A DNA stretch of 64,000 nt, from positions 38,562 through 102,561 of the forward strand of contig WVXO01000007.1 in assembly GCA_011773465.1 (NCBI GenBank), in the 5' to 3' direction. Every line of letters begins with the position of its first letter. Within the stretch, counting starts at the first letter, position 1. The position numbers and the translations under genes were made by a program. Below the pieces are notes generated by a model, which worked only from the letters and a program-made list of their open reading frames with translations, was not told the DNA's origin and did no database searches. The stretch comes from Candidatus Aminicenantota bacterium (lineage in GTDB: Bacteria > Acidobacteriota > Aminicenantia > Aminicenantales > Aminicenantaceae). Positions 43,671 through 52,870 of this stretch are shown piece after piece.

Positions 43671-46600
43671 CTATTCCAAAAGTTTAATTTCAGAGGCAAA
43701 AAGGGCTGCCCATCTAGAGGATGGGTCTATTTCAGCAGCTTTTCTCAGGTATTCTCTAGCTCGAATTTTTTCTCCAAGAGCATCACATGCCATTGATGCC
43801 CAAAGATAATATTGGGCCTTTATTTTCCTGCTGTGCTCGATCAGGCTTTCACTCTTTAATTTCATTTCCGTCAACAGCCTCTCTGCTTCATTTACCTCTC
43901 CAAGTTTTCGCAATGAGAGAGCCTTATAATATGAATGGACTGTTGGAACTCCAGTTGTCTCCACTTTGACCTTATTGATATATTTTTCTGCCCTCTGCAT
44001 ATTCCCCATCCTTTCATAGCATAATCCTATAAAGAAGTATTCTCTGGTAAATAATGGGTGCATAGGTCTTCCTGTTCCCAGGTTTTCTGGATACTGCATA
44101 GCTTCGAAAAAGTCATTTATTGCTTTCTTGTATTTTCCCTTCGTCATATAAGAATAAGCTCTTCCCAGGTGAGCGAGCACGAATATCTCCCTTGCACCTG
44201 TCCAGCCCTCCCATGGAAGAAAAGTATTGCTCTTCAATATTTTAAATGCTTTTGCGTATTGCCTTGTGTCTACATAATATTGCGCTCTCTTGAGTAAGTA
44301 GTTGAAGTTCTTCTTTACACTGCGAGGAGCGTCTCTATAAAGTTTTGCTCTTGCAGAGTGTTCCTTGGCTAAAGCGTATAGTTCATCAAGAGCCACATAA
44401 AGACGATAATCATCAAGAGCGAAGGACACTGCCTTCTTATACATTGCTCGAGCCCTCTCATAATCTTTGAACTTCTTCCAGTAAATCTCTCCAAGATTTC
44501 TGTAAAGCACTGAAAACTCGGGTGAAAAACCTGCAGCATTTTTAAAGTATTCAAGTCCTTCTTCCCACCTCAGCTTAGCCACAAGAAGATTTCCAAGATA
44601 GTAGTGGGCTTTCCAATCAGAAGGATTATATTCTATAGCAAGTTTCAGCACATTTTCGGTTTCAACTCTGAAGGGAAAAACGTAATCTGGACTGCAGGTT
44701 GCTCCTTTTTTAAAGTACGCTGCTGCTTCTTCTTCGCGCCCGAGTTTGTCGTTAAAGAACCCAAGATAGTAATAAAGGATAGGATAATCTCTGGCATTGG
44801 CATTTTCGCCATATATCTCGAGGACGCGAATGGCGTCATCGGTGAGGTTCATTTCTGAATAATCAACAGCAGCTTCAAGATAATATTCTGGATCCGTCCT
44901 AAAAATATCAAGCTCGCTCTCCTTAGAGAACAGCTTTCTCTCCAATAGTGCAAGAGGAGAAATAGGGTCCTCTTTTAAGACAGATTCTATGAGTGTTTCA
45001 GCTTCCGCCTTATTGTTAAGATGTCTTTCCGAGGCGGCAAGCATAACTCTTGCTTTCACATCAAGGGAGTTGTTTCTGAGTGCTTTTCTCAACAATTCCC
45101 CTGCTTTTCTATAATTTTTCTTTTCAAACTCCAGAGCAGCAAGAAGATAAGGAGCAACATGCCTGTAAGCAGCCCTTCTTGAGATCATATAAAGATCCTC
45201 CTCCGGGCCCTGCACAATTCCGAGCTTTATTTTAGAAAGAGCTCTGTAATAGCGCGCCGTATGATCGTCTTCATTTCTTTCGAGCACTTTCTCAAATAAT
45301 TCAAGCGCTTCCTTAGTTCTTCCTGTTTTGTAATATATTATTCCAAGCCATTTAAGGGCAGGAGAAAATTCAGGATCTGCCTCAAGTGCCTTCATGAAGT
45401 AGTACATGGCTTCTTCATTATCCCAGTGTTTCATCGAATAATAACCTTTGAGAAAAATTATCTCCGTTGAATCACTCTCCTGCATTGAAAAGTCTGGTTG
45501 GAGCTCAGGAGGGGAAGCTTCTTTCTTTTCTGTCGAGTAGTCTATAATTTTCTGCCCGTATTTATCCAGCAATTTAAGCGTGTAAATTCCCCTGCATTCT
45601 CTAGAAGGAATCTCCTTTTTATAAAATCCATCGGGAGAGATAGCCAGCCTCTCTGAAAATATCTGCCTTTCTCCGCAAAAAAGTTTTATTTCAGCGTTAT
45701 TGAATACCTTTGTGGTGTTAAGAGCAATAAAGACTCCGTCCTCTTTCAATTCCAGGTTCAGAGCAGCATCAGGATTTGCCTTTACAAATCCGTGCATATT
45801 CTTTAACGGATACCACCACTCATCCCATTCCTCGATAAGATGAGGCTCAAAAATCCAGGCGTCGCCCTGTGTGAGAAGTCTTCCTGCCTGGACTTCAATG
45901 TACTGACCATCTTCATCTGTAAGAAGATCCTCCCAAATAGTTCCACTGGGAGCTGTTCCCCAAGTCCAGAACTTTTTCCCCGGGCTTTCATATCTGGAGG
46001 CATAATGAGCTGTGCCGTTATCTTCTTCGTAATTGTAGGCACCGTTGTAATCTCCTGGGGTCCCGCAGAAATAATCATGAGCGTAGGCTGTATTTTCATA
46101 CCATGAAACATCTTTTCCTTGATAGACAGGCCAGGGCTGCGGACTCTTTCTGCTGCCAGAATAAGTGTATTCGGCAGGAGGGAAAACTACTCTTGTCTTC
46201 TTTTTGGCGTGGGTTGCTGCGTTTGCCCAGAAATATCCGTTGTTATGAGTAAGAGTTCTGTTGTAAAGCCTTATCCTGGTTTTGAAATAAGACCTGTTTG
46301 GGAAAATGCTGATAAATACTTCCCACTTCATCCTTCTTACCCACTCTTCTGTCCCTACCACACAGGTAATGCTCCCGTCTTCATTGTTGAAAATCTTGTA
46401 ATTTACAGGGGAGAACGTGTTTACTGTATGGCCAAGGGTTGGAAAGTTCCACTCAATCCCGCCAGAGAGCCAAGCACCTCTCAAGGCTACAAGACCCGGC
46501 TTCATCACATGATTGTGATAAATGAAGTCAAAATTGTTGTTTGTTTTGTCGATAGCAGCGAGAATTCTTCCTCCTACATCAGGCATGATCATAATTTGGA

Positions 46601-46853
46601 TGTAATCGTTTTCCATCACTACCACTCTGTATTTTGCTGTAATCTTCTCACGACTTATATCAGTCTGCATCGGATAAGGATAAACCCTTAAATTCCAGAG
46701 AGGAGGACTCGGGTCATCAGGACCTGTATAGTATGCGGGAATATTCATCTCAATTTCTTTTACTCTCACCTCTCCTGAAACCGAGAGGCATATGATCAGA
46801 ATTGCATGGATTAACACAACTAAAAGAAAGATTCTTCTTTTCATTTTTTCCAC
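43671..46853 (-). CDS. Secreted DUF5107 domain protein with TPR repeats
   Basis: A 1060-residue protein with a signal peptide (RIFLLVVLIHAILIICLSVS). Residues ~35-330 match DUF5107 (VENDYIQIMIMPDVGG-type core seen as MENDYIQIMIMPDVGGRILA, and LSGGIEWNFPTLGHTVNTFS), a domain with a mutarotase-like beta-sandwich often tied to carbohydrate metabolism. From about 460 to the end are many TPR repeats (for example MYYFMKALEADPEFSPALKW). It is a full-length example of the DUF5107-TPR arrangement. A role in polysaccharide handling at the cell surface is inferred from the family. Confidence 0.87.
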   Translation of the reverse strand: MEKMKRRIFLLVVLIHAILIICLSVSGEVRVKEIEMNIPAYYTGPDDPSPPLWNLRVYPYPMQTDISREKITAKYRVVVMENDYIQIMIMPDVGGRILAAIDKTNNNFDFIYHNHVMKPGLVALRGAWLSGGIEWNFPTLGHTVNTFSPVNYKIFNNEDGSITCVVGTEEWVRRMKWEVFISIFPNRSYFKTRIRLYNRTLTHNNGYFWANAATHAKKKTRVVFPPAEYTYSGSRKSPQPWPVYQGKDVSWYENTAYAHDYFCGTPGDYNGAYNYEEDNGTAHYASRYESPGKKFWTWGTAPSGTIWEDLLTDEDGQYIEVQAGRLLTQGDAWIFEPHLIEEWDEWWYPLKNMHGFVKANPDAALNLELKEDGVFIALNTTKVFNNAEIKLFCGERQIFSERLAISPDGFYKKEIPSRECRGIYTLKLLDKYGQKIIDYSTEKKEASPPELQPDFSMQESDSTEIIFLKGYYSMKHWDNEEAMYYFMKALEADPEFSPALKWLGIIYYKTGRTKEALELFEKVLERNEDDHTARYYRALSKIKLGIVQGPEEDLYMISRRAAYRHVAPYLLAALEFEKKNYRKAGELLRKALRNNSLDVKARVMLAASERHLNNKAEAETLIESVLKEDPISPLALLERKLFSKESELDIFRTDPEYYLEAAVDYSEMNLTDDAIRVLEIYGENANARDYPILYYYLGFFNDKLGREEEAAAYFKKGATCSPDYVFPFRVETENVLKLAIEYNPSDWKAHYYLGNLLVAKLRWEEGLEYFKNAAGFSPEFSVLYRNLGEIYWKKFKDYERARAMYKKAVSFALDDYRLYVALDELYALAKEHSARAKLYRDAPRSVKKNFNYLLKRAQYYVDTRQYAKAFKILKSNTFLPWEGWTGAREIFVLAHLGRAYSYMTKGKYKKAINDFFEAMQYPENLGTGRPMHPLFTREYFFIGLCYERMGNMQRAEKYINKVKVETTGVPTVHSYYKALSLRKLGEVNEAERLLTEMKLKSESLIEHSRKIKAQYYLWASMACDALGEKIRAREYLRKAAEIDPSSRWAALFASEIKLLE

Positions 46854-46863
46854 CTAAACCCAG

Positions 46864-46891
46864 GATATAATATTAAAACAAACCTCGTCAA
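46864..46891 (-). promoter_or_regulatory. Putative promoter of the DUF5107-TPR gene
   Basis: TTGACG (46886-46891), 16 bases, TATATC (46864-46869) on the minus strand, just upstream of the ATG. Confidence 0.45.
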
Positions 46892-47087
46892 CGAATTGGA
46901 GAAAGCCATCAAAGGAATGCTTAATATTAAGGACATAAAATTTCCGCTATATAATAGAACATCTAGCAATTTATTCAGGATCAGAATTAAAGGTAAAAAA
47001 AGAGGAAAAAAGAGAAGATCGAGATTCTCTTAAAACAAAAAACGGAAAATTTTATTTTCAGGACTTTTTGTTATTTTAAATATTTTG

Positions 47088-49037
47088 CTACTTAGACTCA
47101 GATGGGCCGACAACGCTGAATAATTGAACTCTGTTGTTTTTTCTTTCAACAACATAGACATAGCCTCTACTATCAATGGCAATATCGACGGGGTATTGCA
47201 TCTGACCGTTATTTACTCCTGGAGTCCCCCATTTAGCTATAAACTTACCATTTTCATCAAATTTCTGAATTCTATTACTACCAGAATCGGCCACATATAC
47301 GAAGTTATTATTATCAATAAATATTCCCTGGGGATTGTTAAACGCGCCATCGGCTGTGCCTCTTTTTCCCCATGAAGCAATGAATTCTCCTTCTGAAGAG
47401 AATTTTTGAACCCGGGCTCTATCAATAACGAAAACTTCGTTTTTTTGACTTACAGCAATTCCTTTTGGATAGACAAAATCGCCATCTGCAGTTCCTTGCT
47501 TTCCCCATATTTTATTTAAAGCACCCCGGCTATTGTATTTCTTTACACGGTGGTTTCCAGAATCAACAATATAAATATCATTTTTGCCGTCAACCGCAAC
47601 TCCAGAGGGAGTTTTAAACTGGAGATTTCCAGCGCCTTCCGTGCCCCACTTTCTTTTATAAATCCCTGCCCTATCAAATTTCATAAAGCTGTGAGTTTTA
47701 GCATCTGTGATATAGACATTGCCCTGATTATCAACAGCAATGCTCGTAGGATTTTTTATTATCTTAAATTGTTTCCCAGAATCTCCCCATGAGGTCTGGA
47801 CTCTCCCTTTTGGATTAATCTTTTTCATCTTAATCCGTGCTGAATCAACAATATAGATATTGTTATCCTTATCTACTGCTATTCCAGAAGGCTGATCGAA
47901 TAGCTCGCTCGCAGGCCCACCCCATTTAAGAATATATTCATATTTATTAGGAGTTAGGGCCATTTCAAAGACTAAAGATTTCTTTCCTGCTTCTATTTTT
48001 ATCTCGTCTTCCCATTCTGCGTAATTTTCTTTCATTAGCTTTATTTTGTGAGAGCCAAACGGTACAATCTTCAGTACACAGTTGGTCACTTGCTTTGTAT
48101 CCTCACCGTCAAGATAAACTTTTGCGCCTTCTGGAGCGGATTTTACTTCCACATCTATCCCGGCTCTCTCTAAGGTATATTCTTTTCCTGTAGTAGCTTG
48201 GGTGATAAAGAATTCCTCTCTAACTGACTTGTACCCTGCTTTTTCGATTTCAATGACAATCTTAGGGTTGGAGGTTCTGTATATTTCAGGAGAAAGCCCT
48301 ATTTCCTCACCGTTGACTTTTATTTTTGCCTCCTTAGGCACAGTAGAGATCTCAACAGAATATTCTGTGATTAATCCCAAATATAGTTTCTCTGCTTGTT
48401 CTATTAAGGCGACAACTTGGGGATCAAGGATATTGCGGGTTATCTCCTTTGCATAAGTGTAATTGACTTTAAACATGCTCTTGAATTCATTCAAGGCAGA
48501 ATACGCATCGCCTTGTTCAGCAGAGGCGAGACCAAGCCATAAATAAAGCTCAGCTCCCAATTCTCTCTGTTTCTTGTGGTCTGCAACTTTAAAAACCTCA
48601 GCAATCAGAGGCTCTAGGGCGCTTATGGCTTTTTCAAAATCTTTATCTTGTCTTATCAGTTTTCGGCCTTCTTCCATTTTGATTTCAATCTCTGCTACTA
48701 TTTCAGGCTGAGATTTGAAGGGTCTGCCCGGGCCTACTGCTTCTAACCCGGCCAATTCCCTTTCACTCACTTCATCAACGTTCATGGCATGAATATAGCC
48801 AGAGGATCCTTGCCAAGTAACCTTGTACCAATCTCCTATTTTACTCTCAGCATCCAAAATTGTATTTAGAGGAACCCTGGTAAGAGTCTTCCCTCCGATT
48901 GCACGAGTCGCTTTTATACTGGCATTATCAAGAATAACCTTTATCTTAACGGGAGCTGCCTCAAGAGATACGAGAAGGAAAAAAAGAAGAAAAATACTTA
49001 ATAATCTTATTCCCCCGCTAAAATTCTTTGATTCCAT
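47088..49037 (-). CDS. Exported SH3-PEGA-NHL beta-propeller protein
   Basis: A 649-residue protein with a signal peptide (IRLLSIFLLFFLLVSLEA). An SH3-like domain follows (ESKIGDWYKVTWQGSSGYIH, ~60-85), then a helical region, two PEGA domains (ISTVPKEAKIKVNGEEIGLS and VKSAPEGAKVYLDGEDTKQV), and six NHL repeats (~370-640, for example PSGVAVDGKNDIYIVDSGNH) that should close a six-bladed propeller. It is probably a periplasmic or surface sensor/binding protein. It lies 60 bases after a kinase-TPR gene on the same strand, suggesting one operon and perhaps a sensor-kinase relation. Confidence 0.87.
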   Translation of the reverse strand: MESKNFSGGIRLLSIFLLFFLLVSLEAAPVKIKVILDNASIKATRAIGGKTLTRVPLNTILDAESKIGDWYKVTWQGSSGYIHAMNVDEVSERELAGLEAVGPGRPFKSQPEIVAEIEIKMEEGRKLIRQDKDFEKAISALEPLIAEVFKVADHKKQRELGAELYLWLGLASAEQGDAYSALNEFKSMFKVNYTYAKEITRNILDPQVVALIEQAEKLYLGLITEYSVEISTVPKEAKIKVNGEEIGLSPEIYRTSNPKIVIEIEKAGYKSVREEFFITQATTGKEYTLERAGIDVEVKSAPEGAKVYLDGEDTKQVTNCVLKIVPFGSHKIKLMKENYAEWEDEIKIEAGKKSLVFEMALTPNKYEYILKWGGPASELFDQPSGIAVDKDNNIYIVDSARIKMKKINPKGRVQTSWGDSGKQFKIIKNPTSIAVDNQGNVYITDAKTHSFMKFDRAGIYKRKWGTEGAGNLQFKTPSGVAVDGKNDIYIVDSGNHRVKKYNSRGALNKIWGKQGTADGDFVYPKGIAVSQKNEVFVIDRARVQKFSSEGEFIASWGKRGTADGAFNNPQGIFIDNNNFVYVADSGSNRIQKFDENGKFIAKWGTPGVNNGQMQYPVDIAIDSRGYVYVVERKNNRVQLFSVVGPSESK

Positions 49038-49097
49038 TTTTCTCTCCTCTCTTAAACCATAAGCGTTTTTCTTGATAATTCAATCAATTTCTTTTCT

Positions 49098-51116
49098 TTA
49101 TATCTTATCTTCCTTTGTAATTTTCCATATATTTTCTTGCTTTTCCATTGTCCAGATTACTTGTCCCTCAAAAACCTTCGTCCTCTGACCAGTTTGTTTA
49201 TTAACAGCGGCCGATAAATTAGAAAATTTTACTTCAGCATGTCTTCTATCTTTAAATTCAATCGAAATTCGTGACCCGTCAATGACAGAATTTATATCAT
49301 CAAAATTATTAAAGATAAACGTTGCATCAGTTCTTTTTAGACTCCTGAGATCTGGAGATCCGATATAATAGAGAATTACTGGCAGGTCCTTTTCTTCCTC
49401 AGCCTTCCTCAGACTTTCTATTATTTGCTTAATTTCATTTTTAGAATTAGCTTCATAAATGGCTCTATCCGCCCAATTCCAATATTTTTTTGCTTCTTTG
49501 TGATCTTTATTCAACTTCAAAATTTTTTCCATTTCCTGCAAACATTGCCTATAATCTCTTTTTTTATAACTGCTTATCCCGGTCTCCAGCATTTGGGCGA
49601 TCATAATTTCATTCTTCGCTTTAGTGATATAGTCTTGAGCTGTATTGTTTTTGGGGTATATGGCAAGAACCTCTTCTGTCAGCCTGATAGCCTCGTCATA
49701 ATCGCCTCTCTCAAAACTTTCTTTAGCTCTGTTCAGTTTATCCTCTGTGCTTCCAGGAATGATAGGCTTTGTCTGGGGAAGTTGTGCAGGTTTTGTTGTA
49801 TCTATCTTTTTTTCGGTTTCAGCAACTTCGGGCTTTTTATCTTGAGGTATGGAAGGCGTCTCTCTCTTAATTTCTGCCGTTCCCGGAGTTTGAGTAACTA
49901 GTACTTCACCCATTTTACTTTTTGCTTCACTTAAATATTCCTGGGCTTTAATATTTTCTGCATCTTCGGCAAGAACCTCTTCTGCCAGCCTGACTGCCTC
50001 AGCATAGTCCGCTTTATCAAAGCTCTCCTTGGTCCTGTTCAGCTTATCCTCTATGCTTCCAGGAACGGCGGCTTCTGGCGGCGAAGATAGGGGAGGTTCT
50101 TCTGCCTTAATTGCTTTGAATAGGCCTGAAAGAATAGGTATTTTTCCTATCTTTGGGTAGGAAAAATAGCCCGCTCCTGCAGCGGCCAAGAGGATCACAG
50201 CAGCAGAAATAGCAATGATAGGCCACAGTTTCCGCTTTCTTTTCGTCATTAAAGTTGGAAGTTCCTCTTTAATCATGGTAACGGGTATTGTCTTATCTGA
50301 AAGCTGGTCAAAATTGTGCAAATCTGTAGCGAGCTCGCCACAGGTTTGGTAACGATCTTTTGGATCTTTAGCAAGAGCTTTACAAACTATCTTTTCAAAA
50401 CCAATTGGTAGACCTTTTTTTACTTCAGTCAGAGCGACTGGCTCTTCATTGATAATCTTATAAATTACTGTTGGGATACTTTGAGCTTGAAAAGCCCTTT
50501 TTCCCGTGAGAAGTTCATACAGGATACTCCCTAATGAGAATATATCTGAACGCCTATCTACCTTTTTTCCCATAACCTGTTCTGGAGACGTATAACTTGG
50601 CGTACCCAGCGTCGTCTCCGCTTCAGTCAAGGTCGATGTCTCAAGTCGAGCCACACCAAAGTCAACAATAAAAGGTTTCCCCTCTTTATCCAATAAAATA
50701 TTGGCTGGCTTAATATCTCTGTGGACGATTCCATTATCGTGAGCATAATCTAAAGCGTTGCATAACTGATCCATGAGCTGGATGACTTCTTGTAGAGAAA
50801 TTTTTTCACCCGAACTAATTACTTTTTGGAGACTCTTACCTTCAATAAACTGCATAACAATATAGGTCATGTCTTTCCCTCTGCCGACATCGTAGATAGT
50901 AATAATATTTGAGTGTGTTAGCTTACCTGCCGCTTGAGCTTCTCTCATGAACCTTTCCATCATTTCTTCTCTATCACTTTCCTCAGAGATCAGATCGAAA
51001 CGTATAGTCTTGATAGCCACCTCTCGATTTATGTCGGGATCAAGAGCTTTATAGACAATCCCCATGGCTCCCTTTCCGAGTATACTGGTAATTTTGTATT
51101 TACCTATATTTTTCAT
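49098..51116 (-). CDS. Membrane-anchored Ser/Thr protein kinase with TPR repeats
   Basis: A 672-residue kinase with LGKGAMGIVY at 13-22, K36 in VAIKTI, HRDIKPAN at 132-139 and DFG at 152-154, all intact. A membrane helix lies at about 297-318 (IIAISAAVILLAAAGAGYF). The extracytoplasmic part has two related 45-residue TPR-type units (EDKLNRTKESFDKADYAEAV and EDKLNRAKESFERGDYDEAI) separated by a Pro/Lys/Thr-rich linker, and a C-terminal alpha-beta domain that may bind a ligand. It leads the operon with the NHL protein and has a ~290-base leader containing a hairpin. Confidence 0.92.
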   Translation of the reverse strand: MKNIGKYKITSILGKGAMGIVYKALDPDINREVAIKTIRFDLISEESDREEMMERFMREAQAAGKLTHSNIITIYDVGRGKDMTYIVMQFIEGKSLQKVISSGEKISLQEVIQLMDQLCNALDYAHDNGIVHRDIKPANILLDKEGKPFIVDFGVARLETSTLTEAETTLGTPSYTSPEQVMGKKVDRRSDIFSLGSILYELLTGKRAFQAQSIPTVIYKIINEEPVALTEVKKGLPIGFEKIVCKALAKDPKDRYQTCGELATDLHNFDQLSDKTIPVTMIKEELPTLMTKRKRKLWPIIAISAAVILLAAAGAGYFSYPKIGKIPILSGLFKAIKAEEPPLSSPPEAAVPGSIEDKLNRTKESFDKADYAEAVRLAEEVLAEDAENIKAQEYLSEAKSKMGEVLVTQTPGTAEIKRETPSIPQDKKPEVAETEKKIDTTKPAQLPQTKPIIPGSTEDKLNRAKESFERGDYDEAIRLTEEVLAIYPKNNTAQDYITKAKNEIMIAQMLETGISSYKKRDYRQCLQEMEKILKLNKDHKEAKKYWNWADRAIYEANSKNEIKQIIESLRKAEEEKDLPVILYYIGSPDLRSLKRTDATFIFNNFDDINSVIDGSRISIEFKDRRHAEVKFSNLSAAVNKQTGQRTKVFEGQVIWTMEKQENIWKITKEDKI

Positions 51117-51314
51117 TTTTCCAGATTTAGGGCTTCATATGCTTCCTTATGGGTTCTGTAAGAAAATCATAACGTGCTTTTATGATTGCAAAGGTTTCGC
51201 CTGCTGTCAATCATCAGTAAAGAGGATTTTTCAAGGTGAGTACTGATTATATTCCCTCATCTAAGAAGGTTAGGGTATTCATCGCCATCGAGGAGGAATT
51301 ATTAGCTAAACATA

Positions 51315-51360
51315 ACCCGTTTCAAGGAAACTGCTGCGCTTCCCCTTATTGAGAACGGGT
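51315..51360 (-). other. Stem-loop in the 5' leader of the kinase-TPR mRNA
   Basis: Arms ACCCGTTTCAA (51315-51325) and TTGAGAACGGGT (51349-51360) pair with one bulge, with an inner GGAA/TTCC pairing. It lies between the promoter at 51417-51445 and the start codon at 51116, so it would be transcribed in the leader. Confidence 0.4.
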
Positions 51361-51416
51361 ATCCCTACACCCATAAAACCGCTAATTTCAGCTTTTTCCG
51401 TATTGTCTCTTAAAAA

Positions 51417-51445
51417 AAAATATAATAGAAAGATTCCGTTGTCAA
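51417..51445 (-). promoter_or_regulatory. Putative sigma-70 promoter of the kinase-NHL operon
   Basis: TTGACA (51440-51445), 17 bases, TATTTT (51417-51422) on the minus strand. Confidence 0.55.
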
Positions 51446-51770
51446 GGAGGAAAAAAGGGGAAAAATGGGAGTAGACTTGCAAAACTTGTACATTTTTAAA
51501 AGTTGCCTGTCCCCTTATTCTTTTATTACAATTTGGAGTTTTATTTATCTTCTATGAAATGGACAAAATCACTATTTTTATTAAACAGTCTGACCCACTG
51601 AATATTCCACCTGTTGTTTTAGAGCCGAAAAGTGTAGGCATATTTTTTGCCAAAGAGTGCCAAATCATGGTAAAAGGATTTTGAACATTGAAGGATAAAG
51701 AAACGTGAGACAGAGAGTCCATTTTTAGAAGAGACCATAAAACAATAAGGAAAAACGCGACCTATTACAA

Positions 51771-52850
51771 ATGGAAAACAGACCAAAATATGCAGCTTCC
51801 TTTCGCAAAAGATTGCGCGCGTGGTATAAAACACACAGCAGGAAGCTCCCCTGGCGAGAAATCCATGATTCTTACAAAATCTGGATTTCTGAGGTTATGC
51901 TTCAGCAGACAACTGTTCAGGCCGTTCTCCCCTATTACAGAGAATGGATAAAGCTTTTTCCTGATGTCAAGAGTCTAAGCCAAGCCACTCTTCAGAAAGT
52001 GCTAAAGGCCTGGCAGGGACTGGGTTATTATCAAAGAGCAAAGAACTTGCACAGGGCTTCGAAGATAATAACGGACAAATTCGGGGGCAAAATTCCTCAG
52101 AATTATGAAGAAATGAGAAAATTGCCAGGTTTCGGCCCTTATACAACAGCTGCGGTCCTCAGCTTTGCTTTTAATAAATCCTATCCTGCCTTGGACGCCA
52201 ATGTGCGCCGGGTTTTGATGAGGCAGTTAGGGGAGCGATATAAACTGAATCCCGCAAACGATAAAGCCCTCTTTGAATTTTTCAAATTTTACTTTCCTCC
52301 AAAAGAAACGAGTTTTTTCAATCAAGCCTTGATGGAGCTTGGTGCTTTAGTTTGCCGGCCTAAAAATCCTCTTTGTTTTCTCTGCCCTATAAGCCAGTTC
52401 TGTCAAGCTTATGAAGAAGGCAAGCAGGAAGTTATCCCCCGACCTAAAAATAGAAATTATCGCAAGATTGAGGCTGTCGTCGCCATAATCAGAAAGAATA
52501 GGAAGTACCTGATTCAGAAAAGACCTTCTAAGGGCCTTTTAGCAGATCTCTGGGAGTTTCCTGGCGGAAAAAGAAAAGAGGGGGAAAAACTGGAAGAAGC
52601 ACTCCATCGGGAAATAAAAGAGGAACTCTCTTCAGAAGTAAAAGACGAAAGATTCCTGACCAGAGTCCACCATGCCTACACTCAATTCCAGGTAACTCTT
52701 TACGCCTATGAATGCAGCTTAAAAAATGAAACCCAACTCAATAAGGGTCGTCATAGGTGGGTCACACTCAAAGCACTACGCTCCTATCCTGTTCCCTCTG
52801 GAAGCGCAAAAATCGTTAAATTTCTTGAGGAAAGAGAAAAAATTCGTTAG
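51771..52850 (+). CDS. mutY: A/G-specific adenine glycosylase MutY
   Basis: A 359-residue base-excision repair enzyme that removes adenine opposite 8-oxoguanine. Catalytic E41 (SEVMLQQTTVQAV) and D142 (ALDANVRRVL), the helix-hairpin-helix LPGFGPYTTAAV, and the 4Fe-4S ligands C195, C202, C205 and C211 (C-x6-C-x2-C-x5-C) are all present. The C-terminal part (from ~225, with EFPGGKRKEGEKLEEALHRE) is the NUDIX-like 8-oxoG-recognition domain. A DHH-like gene follows after 20 bases. Confidence 0.96.
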   Translation: MENRPKYAASFRKRLRAWYKTHSRKLPWREIHDSYKIWISEVMLQQTTVQAVLPYYREWIKLFPDVKSLSQATLQKVLKAWQGLGYYQRAKNLHRASKIITDKFGGKIPQNYEEMRKLPGFGPYTTAAVLSFAFNKSYPALDANVRRVLMRQLGERYKLNPANDKALFEFFKFYFPPKETSFFNQALMELGALVCRPKNPLCFLCPISQFCQAYEEGKQEVIPRPKNRNYRKIEAVVAIIRKNRKYLIQKRPSKGLLADLWEFPGGKRKEGEKLEEALHREIKEELSSEVKDERFLTRVHHAYTQFQVTLYAYECSLKNETQLNKGRHRWVTLKALRSYPVPSGSAKIVKFLEEREKIR

Positions 52851-52870
52851 ATAATATAAATATAGAAAAA

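Larger units (their letters stand above)
51117..51770. other. Divergent gap between kinase-TPR and mutY genes
   Basis: It holds the kinase promoter (51417-51445), a stem-loop in the kinase leader (51315-51360), and a GACTTGCAAAACTTG sequence near 51475 shared with 41180. I see no gene and no clear mutY promoter. Confidence 0.55.

Noticed and set aside
46119..46691. 190-codon plus-strand ORF
   Set aside because: It lies wholly inside the DUF5107 coding region on the other strand, whose protein has clear domain motifs.
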